DNA of 8,516 bases from Hyphomicrobiales bacterium (GTDB taxonomy: Bacteria > Pseudomonadota > Alphaproteobacteria > Rhizobiales > Xanthobacteraceae): NCBI GenBank assembly GCA_016210825.1, contig JACQTM010000331.1:1-8516 (forward strand). Reading direction: 5' to 3'. The notes beneath the pieces are model-generated. The model worked only from the letters and a program-made list of their open reading frames with translations. It did not search any database and was not told where the DNA came from. A program made the position numbers and the translations under genes. Below, one piece after another: positions 1 through 7,263 of the stretch (the stretch's first letter is position 1; the number at the start of each line of letters is the position of its first letter).

Positions 1-2725
1 CGCCTTCCTTACGCAAGATAAGGGTGCCATTGAACCGGCCACCGGAAATGCCGCCTTCGCTACCTGCCAACACGATTTCCGATATTGCGACACGCAACCG
101 GCCGTACCAATTACTTGCGACTCGACATGGCGTCAGGGCGGCGCGCACACTTGAAATATCGATACTCCCGCTGAGGTCGGGGAAAAAGCTCGGCTGAAAT
201 GGCGCGTTTGGCCAAGGCCCGGCTTCGCCGGGCGGCGATGCCGGCATTCCCGCTACGGCCGCAATCGCGGCGCTTATATCGACGCTATCAATCTCGATCC
301 GCCCATCGATGCGCGCCGGCGTCGTGAGATCGAAGCCAAGACGCCCGCGCATCGCGCCTTCGGCGATTTTGCCGGAAATATCGTTTAGCGTCAGCCTAGC
401 CCCGGAGAGCACAAGCTTCGCAGCGAGCGACAAAGGCAAATTGCCGGCGGGCGCGGAAGCAGGGCGTAGTTTTCTAATATCCGCGTCGATGACCGAAATC
501 TGTAGATCACCCGATACGCCGTCCTCAGCGAAGAGCCGCGTCGTACCCACGGCTGTCGCCTGAAATTCACCAGCGGCGAACCGGCCATTTAGCTTGATCA
601 AGCCGTCAAGCGGACCATCAGCTGAGATTTCCACCTGGCTTGTTCCACGAGCGCCCGCGACCAGGGTGTCTAACCCCATCACCTTGATGAGAACTGCGCC
701 GTCGTCGGCCTCAAGCTTTCCGTCGGCACGAACGCGCGCGTCGTGCATGCTGAAGCCTTGGCCACTCGCGTCAACTCGCAGACGGACACGTGCGGCGCCA
801 GCAAGGCCGTCAACTGACAACTTGGCGCTTGTTCGCGCCGAATTCCTGTCTGCGGCGCTCATATCAAGGGTTGCACGCAGCTTAATCGCGCCGATCCGAT
901 CGGCCAGCCGACGCAAGGGATCTGCCGCTTGCGGTAGGAACGTTGAGGCAAGCACCGTCGCACCGCCAAGATGCCGCGCATCGAGATTAAGCGTGAGCGT
1001 ACCGTGCGGCGACTGCGTGCTAGTGTCGATGCGCCCGCTCGCTTCCAGTGCTGCGCCGCCGAAATCAGCGAGTGATAGTCTCTCAATCGCCAGTCCATTG
1101 CGATCCAGGCGAAGCATCGCCTGCACCTGGCGTGCGTCGATCCCGGCGATCGTGGCGCGATCAATACTGGCAGCCAGCGAGACTTCACCTGGCGGGTCCA
1201 CCTTGGTCCCCGCGAGCACCATGTGAGTGAATCCGATCAGAGCATCCACGTCGAGTTCGCCGGCGTTGAACGCGGCATCAAGACGGGCGGACTTGTCCCC
1301 AATCGCCCAGACATAGGCCAACCGTCCCATGAAACTCTTACGGTCGATTTCGGCGAAAAGCCTTTCGACAGCAATTCGCTCGGCACCGAGGGTAACCTCG
1401 CCCTTGACGCGCAACGCACGCGTGGGGCCGGGCTGCGGCTCGCTTTGCCCCTCGAGCCAGGCGATGAGCGCCTTTGGATCGGAGGCCGTGGCTTCGATCG
1501 GCCCGCTAAAGCCAAGACTGGTCGCGGTGATGTCGAGACGGCCACTGAGCGTTATATCGGTCAAACCCGGGGCGCGGAGTTCCAATGTTTTCACATTCCA
1601 GCCGCCAGCATCGGCCACGATGTCGCCGCGCACAGACTGAATCGGCGAGCCGCTGAGCATCAGCGTATCAATGCCTATACCAATCGCGATCGGGAATGGC
1701 GGGCGCCACGCCCCCGCGAAATTTTGCGCGAATGTCTTGATGGCGGCAAATGGCAAGCGGCGTTGTGCGTCCGTGTCGGCAAGCAGGCGGTCGAGATTGA
1801 GCTGACGCGCATACAACACACCGTCGAGCTTCGGCAGCTCACCGAACTTCATCTGGGCGGTTCCGCCGAACTTGATGGCGCGTTCTTCAGCGCCGAATTG
1901 AAATTCGATCTGCTCGAACAAAGCCGAGGCGTGCGTTGCCTTTACGTGTGAGGTCGCGCGCCAGGGTTGGTTTAATTCTGACTTGCCGCCGGACAGCACT
2001 GCACTGGCCGGCCGCGTCAACGTCAATGTCCCTTCGAAACGAGGCAGTGTGTTGTCGAGCGACACGATGCCTTCTGCTTCCGCTGAAAGCGGGCGATTTG
2101 ATTGATCAACGCTGAATTTTATCTTCAACCCGTTTTCGTCTCCGCGCGCGGCGGAGACCCTATAGCCGTAAAGTTCACCGCCGATGACGAATGCGCCCTC
2201 GCCGCGGAATGGCCCAAGCAAGGATCGAATCTCGCCCTCGAACCACAATTTTTCGAGAACAAGACGCGAGCCGCTCGCGGCATCGGCGAAAATGGCGCTG
2301 CCATCATCCACGTTGAGGCGGTCGATCACGAGCGAATCGAGATTTAATCCGGTTGCCAAGGCTGGCATCCCGACACGGCCGTCACTGGCGATGGCTAAAT
2401 TAAATTGCGGGCCGACGAGCCGCATTTCCGCTGCGCGCCATTGACCGCGGAGCAGGGCACCAAGAGAAAATTCGATTGCAAGCAAGCGCGCGTTGATTTC
2501 AGTATGTGATTCCCCAACGGACACACTGCCAAGCGTGATGGATGGCGTCGGTAAAAGCCGCGCATTGATTGCGCCGACAACACGGACAGGCGCGCCAACG
2601 AGGTGTGTCGCCTCGACTTCAATTTGCGGACGATATCGATTCCAGTCGATGAAGAGCGGGCCGATCAGCGCCGTCACCACCGCCACAATAACTGCAATGG
2701 CAAGACCAAGCAGGGGCGTCTGCAC
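1..2725 (-). CDS. AsmA-family envelope protein, 3' end outside window
   Basis: Reading the reverse complement from 2725 gives one uninterrupted frame of about 908 codons to position 1, with no stop, so the C-terminus lies outside the window. The start is a GTG with GGAG five bases upstream; an in-frame TGA at 2759-2761 closes the frame a few codons earlier. The N-terminus has a single hydrophobic segment (about residues 5-24, rich in Leu, Ile, Val and Ala), followed by FIDWNRYRPQIE and then APVRV, the usual opening of alphaproteobacterial AsmA proteins. The rest is a long chain of short beta-type repeats with recurring 'L.GR.D' and 'G..ARL' stretches and very few cysteines. AsmA-like proteins are inner-membrane anchored, extend into the periplasm, and are linked to outer-membrane assembly and lipid transport between membranes. 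Family membership is confident; the exact role is not. The FAD dehydrogenase gene lies 118 bases upstream on the same strand. Confidence 0.88.
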   Translation of the reverse strand, partial: MQTPLLGLAIAVIVAVVTALIGPLFIDWNRYRPQIEVEATHLVGAPVRVVGAINARLLPTPSITLGSVSVGESHTEINARLLAIEFSLGALLRGQWRAAEMRLVGPQFNLAIASDGRVGMPALATGLNLDSLVIDRLNVDDGSAIFADAASGSRLVLEKLWFEGEIRSLLGPFRGEGAFVIGGELYGYRVSAARGDENGLKIKFSVDQSNRPLSAEAEGIVSLDNTLPRFEGTLTLTRPASAVLSGGKSELNQPWRATSHVKATHASALFEQIEFQFGAEERAIKFGGTAQMKFGELPKLDGVLYARQLNLDRLLADTDAQRRLPFAAIKTFAQNFAGAWRPPFPIAIGIGIDTLMLSGSPIQSVRGDIVADAGGWNVKTLELRAPGLTDITLSGRLDITATSLGFSGPIEATASDPKALIAWLEGQSEPQPGPTRALRVKGEVTLGAERIAVERLFAEIDRKSFMGRLAYVWAIGDKSARLDAAFNAGELDVDALIGFTHMVLAGTKVDPPGEVSLAASIDRATIAGIDARQVQAMLRLDRNGLAIERLSLADFGGAALEASGRIDTSTQSPHGTLTLNLDARHLGGATVLASTFLPQAADPLRRLADRIGAIKLRATLDMSAADRNSARTSAKLSVDGLAGAARVRLRVDASGQGFSMHDARVRADGKLEADDGAVLIKVMGLDTLVAGARGTSQVEISADGPLDGLIKLNGRFAAGEFQATAVGTTRLFAEDGVSGDLQISVIDADIRKLRPASAPAGNLPLSLAAKLVLSGARLTLNDISGKIAEGAMRGRLGFDLTTPARIDGRIEIDSVDISAAIAAVAGMPASPPGEAGPWPNAPFQPSFFPDLSGSIDISSVRAALTPCRVASNWYGRLRVAISEIVLAGSEGGISGGRFNGTLILRKEG

Positions 2726-2730
2726 GCGAA

Positions 2731-2734
2731 CTCC
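2731..2734 (-). promoter_or_regulatory. Ribosome binding site of the AsmA gene
   Basis: GGAG on the minus strand, five bases before the GTG at 2725. It supports the GTG start over the only other in-frame candidate, a TTG at 2756-2758 that directly follows a TGA stop and would put a charged, Arg-rich stretch before the membrane segment. Confidence 0.6.
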
Positions 2735-2843
2735 GATACGGCACTGCCGATGCGCCAATCACAACGCGTCAGGCGCAGAATGCCTTCAATGCCAGCCGAT
2801 CGTCAGTTTTACACGAATTCCAGGATGAGGCCAGTTACGCCGA

Positions 2844-4268
2844 TCACGCCAAGGTCACGATCTTGCCCGGATTCATGATGTTATGCGGGTCGAGCGCTCG
2901 TTTGATTGTGCTCATCACCGAGAGTGCAGCCGCGCCATGCTCGGCCAGAAGATACTTCATCTTCCCTTGGCCAATACCGTGCTCCCCTGTGCAAGTGCCA
3001 TCCATGGCGAGCGAGCGCTCCACGAGCCGCTCGGACAGGTCTTTGGCGCGCCGAACTTCGTCGGCGTCGGACATATCGACGAGCATCGTCAGATGAAAGT
3101 TACCATCGCCGACATGGCCCACGATCGGCGCCACCAGCCGACTCTCGGCAATGTCGCGCTGCGTCGCGGTGACGCACTCGGCAAGCCGCGAGATCGGCAC
3201 GCAGACGTCGGTCGGCACGATCGTCGAGCCCGGGCGCAACGCGATGTTCGACAGCGCCGCATGATGGCGCGCCTCCCATAGGCGGGTGCGGTCCTCCGGT
3301 TGCGTCGCCCAATCGAACGGTCCGCCGCCCAGGTCGTGTGCGATCTCGCCGAAACGCCGCGATTGCTCGGCGACGCTGGCGTCCGTGCCGTGAAACTCAA
3401 GGAATAGCATCGGCGTCTCGGGCAACCCGAGCTTCGAGTGAAGATTGACCGCCTTTACCTGAAGGGCATCAAGCAATTCGATACGCGCGACCGGGATACC
3501 GGATTGAATTGTTTGAATCGTGGCATTGCAACAGGCCTCGACCGTAGGAAAGGGACAAACACCGGCGGCGATCGCTTCCGGGATGCCGGCAAGCTTAAGC
3601 GTAAGTTCGGTGATGACGCCTAGCGTACCTTCCGAGCCGATAATTAAGCGCGTGAGGTCATACCCGGCGGATGTTTTTTTCGCCCGTCGCGCCGTTGTCA
3701 TCAACTCGCCATTGGCCAGTACAACCTTGAGCGCGATTACATTGTCCTTCATCGTGCCGTAGCGCACAGCGTTGGTGCCGGAGCAACGTGTCGCCGCCAT
3801 GCCGCCAAGTGAGGCATCGGCGCCGGGATCGATCGGGAAGAACACGCCCTGGTCGCGCAGATATTCGTTGAGCGCCTTGCGCTGGATGCCGGGCTCGATC
3901 ACGCAGTCGAGATCTTCGACGTGCACCGCGAGTACTTTGTTCATGTCGCGGAAGTCGATCGATACGCCGCCCTGCGGGGCATTGACGTGACCTTCGAGCG
4001 AGGTGCCGGTGCCAAATGGAATAATCGGCGCGTGGTGGCTTGCGCAAATGCGCACGATCGCCTGCACATCCTCGGTCGATTGCGGAAAAACCACCGCATC
4101 GGGTGGCTGGTTGGCGATCCAAGTCAGCGTATTGCCGTGCTGCTCGCGCACCGCCCGCGAGGTCACCACCCGGTTGCCGAAACTTGCTGTAAGCGCGGTA
4201 ATGGCGGCCGCAACCGCTTTCGGATCGCCCGCCGCCTGCGGGAAATTTTCCTTGACCGCCAAAACCAT
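2844..4268 (-). CDS. FAD-binding 2-hydroxyacid (D-lactate/glycolate type) dehydrogenase
   Basis: A 474-residue protein of the GlcD/LDHD family, which oxidises a 2-hydroxyacid to a 2-oxoacid with FAD and passes electrons to cytochrome c, quinone or a partner flavoprotein. The N-terminal PCMH-type FAD domain shows PFGTGTSLEGH (about 84-94), PGADASLGGM (about 148-157) and an IGSEGTLGVITELTLKL stretch (about 210-226). The C-terminal cap has GHVGDGNFH (384-392) and GEHGIG (428-433), which supply the His and Glu metal/substrate ligands in this family, then DPHNIMNPGKI at the end. Length and motif order are complete. An upstream in-frame ATG at 4352 would add 28 residues without family character; the ATG at 4268 has AAGGTGAT just before it and is preferred. 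D-lactate, glycolate, D-2-hydroxyglutarate and other 2-hydroxyacids are all possible substrates. No glcE or glcF partner is visible, which favours a single-subunit LDHD-like enzyme. Confidence 0.92.
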   Translation of the reverse strand: MVLAVKENFPQAAGDPKAVAAAITALTASFGNRVVTSRAVREQHGNTLTWIANQPPDAVVFPQSTEDVQAIVRICASHHAPIIPFGTGTSLEGHVNAPQGGVSIDFRDMNKVLAVHVEDLDCVIEPGIQRKALNEYLRDQGVFFPIDPGADASLGGMAATRCSGTNAVRYGTMKDNVIALKVVLANGELMTTARRAKKTSAGYDLTRLIIGSEGTLGVITELTLKLAGIPEAIAAGVCPFPTVEACCNATIQTIQSGIPVARIELLDALQVKAVNLHSKLGLPETPMLFLEFHGTDASVAEQSRRFGEIAHDLGGGPFDWATQPEDRTRLWEARHHAALSNIALRPGSTIVPTDVCVPISRLAECVTATQRDIAESRLVAPIVGHVGDGNFHLTMLVDMSDADEVRRAKDLSERLVERSLAMDGTCTGEHGIGQGKMKYLLAEHGAAALSVMSTIKRALDPHNIMNPGKIVTLA

Positions 4269-4271
4269 CGG

Positions 4272-4279
4272 ATCACCTT
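4272..4279 (-). promoter_or_regulatory. Ribosome binding site choosing the dehydrogenase start
   Basis: AAGGTGAT on the minus strand, only a few bases before the ATG at 4268. It argues for this start rather than the upstream ATG at 4352. Confidence 0.55.
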
Positions 4280-4410
4280 GATCAGACGCCCGGACCGTGA
4301 CGGGGAAGGAGCAAAACGTCAAGCACAGCCGGCCAACGTTCGCGCAATCCAAATGGAGTGGAGCGGCGGCAGCTCGGGTGGCGGGCTGGTAGCATTACGA
4401 GCGTTTATCT

Positions 4411-4440
4411 ATTATGGGCCGAATTGCTTATTTGAACCAA
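4411..4440 (-). promoter_or_regulatory. Candidate promoter for the FAD dehydrogenase
   Basis: On the minus strand TTGGTT (4435-4440) and CATAAT (4411-4416) are 18 bases apart and resemble sigma-70 -35 and -10 boxes. They lie in a locally AT-rich patch (about 4390-4450) inside the divergent intergenic region and would give a leader of roughly 135 bases before the ATG at 4268. The same patch reads TATTAT on the plus strand (4410-4415), so the TPR gene could also be read from here, but I see no good -35 box for that direction. Assigned by eye only. Confidence 0.35.
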
Positions 4441-4488
4441 AGTTCTTGCTGATCGACAAAGGACTTGGATTGTTACGATCATTTGCGC

Positions 4489-4494
4489 GGAGGA
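4489..4494 (+). promoter_or_regulatory. Ribosome binding site of the TPR gene
   Basis: GGAGGA, about eight bases before the ATG at 4502. It is the strongest Shine-Dalgarno match in the window and fixes the start of the TPR protein just ahead of its signal peptide. Confidence 0.65.
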
Positions 4495-4501
4495 AGCGCC
4501 G

Positions 4502-5974
4502 ATGCGCTTTATCAGGCGCGGGCTTCGATGCGTGACTTTGAGCTGGACGCTGGCATTCGCCATGCTCCTTCTGCTCCCCGGCGTTTTGCCCGCGACCGCG
4601 CAGCAGGACAGCGAAGCGGCCTGTCAGAGCAAGGATGTCGAGGCCAGGATTTCCGGCTGCACGCAGATCATCGATAGCGGCACTCGCGTACCCGCCGAGA
4701 AAATTGTCACCGCACTCAGGAAACGCGGTAACGCTTACCTTGATAAGGGCCAGACTGACAAGGCAATCGCGGACTTTAATCGGGCGATCGCGCTTGGCTC
4801 AAAGGACGACAATCTGTTGGTGGATCGGGGTAACGCATACCGGTTGAAGGGTAACCTCGATAGCGCGTTTTCGGACTACGACCAGGCGATCAAACTCAAT
4901 TCAAACTCTGCCCTTGCCTACTACAGTCGCGGCGTGGTGTTCCGCCTCAAAAGTCAATTGGACAGGGCGATCACCGACTTTAACGAGGCCATCCGGCTTG
5001 ATCCAAAATTCGCGTGGGCCTTCAACGACCGCGGTATTGCGTACCGGAACAAGGGCGATAGCGATCGCGCGATCGCCGACTATACCGAGGCCATCCGCCT
5101 CGATCCGAAATTCGCATTCCCCTACAACAACCGTGGCAACATCTATCGCGACAAGCGCCAGTATGATCGCGCAATCCAGGACTACGACGAAGCCATCCGC
5201 GTCGATCCAAGGTATCTCCTGGCTTACGAAAATCGGGCGATCGCGTTTATGCGGCTCGGTAAGCCTGACCGCGCAATCGTCAGTTTCGATCAACTGGTCA
5301 GCGCGATGCCTAAAAATCCGACCGTCTACCGCAGCCGCAGCCAGATCTACAAAGCCAAAGGCGACAAGGATAAGGCCGACCAGGACATTGCGCGGGCGGT
5401 TCGCCTCCAACCTGTTTTCCAGGCGTTTCAAGCGCGAAACGACGGCAACCTGCGTCTGAAGCAAGGTCAATTGGATTTGGCGATTGCTGAATTCAGCACC
5501 GCGATCAAGGTGGAGCCACACTACGCCGATGCCTATTTCGGCCGCGGCCAAGCCTATGACCGGAAGGGCGAACATGAAAAGGCACTCGTCGATCTGGCCG
5601 AGGTGATCCGGCTCGATCCAGAATTCGCGATGGCCTACAACAACCTTGCCTGGACGCTGATGAAACTTAATCGGACGGCCGAAGGCCTCCTCGAGGTGGA
5701 GAAAGCCTTAGCGAGGAAAGAATCGGCTGAGAGCTATGACACACGCGCGCACATCCTGCAGGCGCTGGGGCGGGCGGCGGAAGCGCGGGTGGATTACGAC
5801 AAGGCGATCCGTCAGGGCAAATCCGATTTCGTCACGATGTATCAGCGTGGTCTCAAAGAGGCCGGTCTCTACAAGGGCGACGTCGACGGTAAATTGAGCG
5901 ACGAGACATTGAGCGCGCTTGCTGCCTGTGCCGATCAACCGGCGTGCGATCCCGTGCCCAAGGACAGACGGTAA
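4502..5974 (+). CDS. Exported tetratricopeptide-repeat protein
   Basis: A 490-residue protein. Residues 1-34 form a signal peptide: RFIRRGLR, a hydrophobic core around 17-29, then a likely cleavage after ATA near residue 33, so it is probably periplasmic. A short segment with two cysteines (C41, C53; pattern CQSKDVEARISGC) precedes the repeats, as in many alphaproteobacterial TPR proteins. About ten to eleven 34-residue TPR units follow from about residue 70 to 440, most ending in 'A(I/V)xLDP'. Units starting near 138, 172 and 206 are the most regular; those near 274 and 378 are degenerate. The last 45 residues contain LKEAGLYKGDVDGKLSDETL and AL, which resembles part of a PG_binding_1 peptidoglycan-binding domain, followed by two more cysteines (C476, C482). 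TPR arrays are protein-interaction scaffolds; the partner is unknown. It is transcribed away from the dehydrogenase gene and has no close same-strand partner. Confidence 0.9.
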   Translation: MRFIRRGLRCVTLSWTLAFAMLLLLPGVLPATAQQDSEAACQSKDVEARISGCTQIIDSGTRVPAEKIVTALRKRGNAYLDKGQTDKAIADFNRAIALGSKDDNLLVDRGNAYRLKGNLDSAFSDYDQAIKLNSNSALAYYSRGVVFRLKSQLDRAITDFNEAIRLDPKFAWAFNDRGIAYRNKGDSDRAIADYTEAIRLDPKFAFPYNNRGNIYRDKRQYDRAIQDYDEAIRVDPRYLLAYENRAIAFMRLGKPDRAIVSFDQLVSAMPKNPTVYRSRSQIYKAKGDKDKADQDIARAVRLQPVFQAFQARNDGNLRLKQGQLDLAIAEFSTAIKVEPHYADAYFGRGQAYDRKGEHEKALVDLAEVIRLDPEFAMAYNNLAWTLMKLNRTAEGLLEVEKALARKESAESYDTRAHILQALGRAAEARVDYDKAIRQGKSDFVTMYQRGLKEAGLYKGDVDGKLSDETLSALAACADQPACDPVPKDRR

Positions 5975-6068
5975 ATTCGTCGCTGCGCCGCGCGGTGGGG
6001 ACACTGGCCGTCTTGCGACACAGAATGTGGCAGTGAATCGGCGAAGGCCGCTCGCGTACGTATCGTGA

Positions 6069-6104
6069 CCATTGTCGACCCGCGGCGATGACGTTTATGG
6101 TTCC
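6069..6104 (+). repeat. 36-base repeat, copy 1, upstream of the MBL-fold gene
   Basis: CCATTGTC (6069-6076), 11 variable bases, then ATGACGTTTATGGTTCC (6088-6104). It matches copy 2 at 7180-7215 without gaps: 8/8 in the first block, 6/11 in the spacer and 16/17 in the second block. A few bases further on, both copies also share ACAAAC. It lies in non-coding DNA, ending 87 bases before the ATG of the MBL-fold gene. TTGTCG (6072-6077) and TATGGT (6096-6101) are 18 bases apart and could be weak -35/-10 boxes, so a promoter or operator role is possible; this is inference. Confidence 0.7.
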
Positions 6105-6178
6105 GGGTTCACAAACTATATCGTTGTGTGAGGCTGCGGGGCTTTTATCCGATCGTTTTCAACACAACCCGACGAATT

Positions 6179-6182
6179 GGAG
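6179..6182 (+). promoter_or_regulatory. Ribosome binding site of the MBL-fold gene
   Basis: GGAG nine bases before the ATG at 6192. It overlaps the alternative in-frame TTG at 6177, which has no comparable site of its own, so the ATG is the better start. Confidence 0.55.
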
Positions 6183-6191
6183 ACACCCACC

Positions 6192-7172
6192 ATGTCAGGG
6201 CTGGAGCCAATCGATCGATTGGAGTTTCAGGTTCTGATCGACAACGTCACGGACAGCCTATCCAGCGCGCCGTCGAATGTAACGCTGGAATGGCCAGCGT
6301 TGATGCGAGCGGGGATGCGTCAAATGTCCGGCAAGTGCCAATGTTGCGCAAATCATGGACTGGCGCTGGTCGTCACCGCATCCCGCGGCGCTCACCGGCA
6401 CGTCGTGCTTTTCGATGCTGGCCCGGTGGATTTCGCCGTCGAATATAATGGCACTCGATTGGGCATTGACTTTGGCAACATCGACGCTGTGGTACTTTCG
6501 CATGGGCACTGGGATCATGCCGGCGGGCTGCCAATGGCATTCGACCTAATCAGAAACGCAAACGGCGGTCGTCAAATTCCTTGCTACCTGCATCCAGGCA
6601 TGTTCCGGCAACGTGCGCTTCCACTTCCCGGCGGCGGAATGCTGCCAATTCGAGAAATTCCGTCGCCAGAGGATCTCGCGGCCAAGGGAGCACTGCCGGT
6701 TGTGACGAACGAGCCGCAAGTGTTGCTTGACGAGATGTTTTTTATCAGCGGTGAGATTCCGCGGGTCACAAGCTATGAGCAAGGCTTTCCCGGTCATAAG
6801 CGGCTAAGCAAAGATGGCAAGTCCTGGGAGGATGATCCCCTGATCATGGACGAACGTTTCTTGGCCGTTCACGTGAAGGGAAAGGGGATTGCCGTCTTTA
6901 CTGCATGCTCGCACGCCGGCGTGGTCAATGTGCTTAAGCATGCACAAGTTTGCTTCCCATCGATTCCACTCTATTCCGTTACTGGGGGATTTCACCTCTC
7001 CGGCGGCAATGAGAAGATCATTCCCGAGTCGGTAAGGGATATCGGCGATTTTGGGTTGAAGTTGATCGTCCCAGGTCATTGTACGGGATGGCGTGCCGTC
7101 AATGCGTTAGTAACAGCCTACGGCGACCGCGTTGTGGCTCCCTTGGCGGTTGGGAAAATCTTCGCGATTTAG
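6192..7172 (+). CDS. Metallo-beta-lactamase-fold hydrolase, dihydropterin/Tfh-like (COG1237 type)
   Basis: A 326-residue soluble protein with no signal peptide. The metal-binding signature LSHGHWDHAGG gives H104, H106, D108 and H109. Further likely ligands are H241 (TACSHAG), H268 (GGFHLSGG) and H296 (PGHCTG). The N-terminal LIDNVTDSLSS (15-25) and CANHGLALVV (52-61), followed by LFDAGP (73-78), are the layout of the group often annotated as '7,8-dihydropterin-6-yl-methyl-aminobenzene phosphate synthase-like' MBL proteins, rather than true beta-lactamases, glyoxalases or RNases. In this family the fold binds two metal ions and usually hydrolyses an ester, phosphoester or lactone; the substrate here is unknown, and the pterin name should not be taken literally in a bacterium. 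A CQCC cluster (49-52) lies just before the conserved HG. The gene sits between two copies of a 36-base repeat. An in-frame TTG at 6177 is a less likely start. Confidence 0.88.
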   Translation: MSGLEPIDRLEFQVLIDNVTDSLSSAPSNVTLEWPALMRAGMRQMSGKCQCCANHGLALVVTASRGAHRHVVLFDAGPVDFAVEYNGTRLGIDFGNIDAVVLSHGHWDHAGGLPMAFDLIRNANGGRQIPCYLHPGMFRQRALPLPGGGMLPIREIPSPEDLAAKGALPVVTNEPQVLLDEMFFISGEIPRVTSYEQGFPGHKRLSKDGKSWEDDPLIMDERFLAVHVKGKGIAVFTACSHAGVVNVLKHAQVCFPSIPLYSVTGGFHLSGGNEKIIPESVRDIGDFGLKLIVPGHCTGWRAVNALVTAYGDRVVAPLAVGKIFAI

Positions 7173-7179
7173 CATGCGG

Positions 7180-7215
7180 CCATTGTCCGCCCTCGCCCAT
7201 GATGTTTATGGTTCC
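7180..7215 (+). repeat. 36-base repeat, copy 2, between the MBL-fold and dehydrogenase genes
   Basis: CCATTGTC (7180-7187), 11 variable bases, then ATGATGTTTATGGTTCC (7199-7215); ACAAAC follows at 7228. It begins seven bases after the MBL-fold stop codon and ends 48 bases before the dehydrogenase start. It aligns gap-free with copy 1 at 6069-6104 (30 of 36 bases). The placement suggests that it serves the dehydrogenase-thioesterase pair as a promoter or operator, as copy 1 may do for the MBL-fold gene. Confidence 0.7.
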
Positions 7216-7251
7216 CGCCCTCGTCCCACAAACCGCCAAGGGCCGAGTGCC

Positions 7252-7255
7252 GGAG
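7252..7255 (+). promoter_or_regulatory. Ribosome binding site choosing the D-2-hydroxyacid dehydrogenase start
   Basis: GGAG eight bases before the ATG at 7264. The frame is open further upstream to an ATG at 7132, but that start would overlap the MBL-fold gene by 41 bases and add 44 residues unlike the family. Confidence 0.6.
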
Positions 7256-7263
7256 TACCATCA

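Noticed and set aside
594..1951. Two plus-strand open frames (594-1226, 210 codons; 1223-1951, 242 codons)
   Set aside because: They lie wholly antisense to the continuous AsmA frame, have Ser/Arg/Ala-rich or patternless composition, and show no recognisable domain or ribosome binding site.
3921..4535. Plus-strand open frame of 204 codons
   Set aside because: It overlaps the 5' half of the flavoenzyme in antisense and runs across the divergent intergenic region and into the TPR gene; Arg-rich with no family signature.
4901..5575. Minus-strand open frame of 224 codons opposite the TPR gene
   Set aside because: It is the antisense of the TPR repeats, so its apparent internal repeats simply mirror them; no independent start signal or family likeness.
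5975..6068. Possible terminator after the TPR gene
   Set aside because: Only short GC-rich complementary pieces of about four bases are visible and there is no T-run, so a rho-independent terminator cannot be supported.
6128..6448. Plus-strand open frame of 106 codons overlapping the start of the MBL-fold gene
   Set aside because: Out of frame with the MBL-fold protein, Arg-rich, and ended by a stop inside a well-supported gene.
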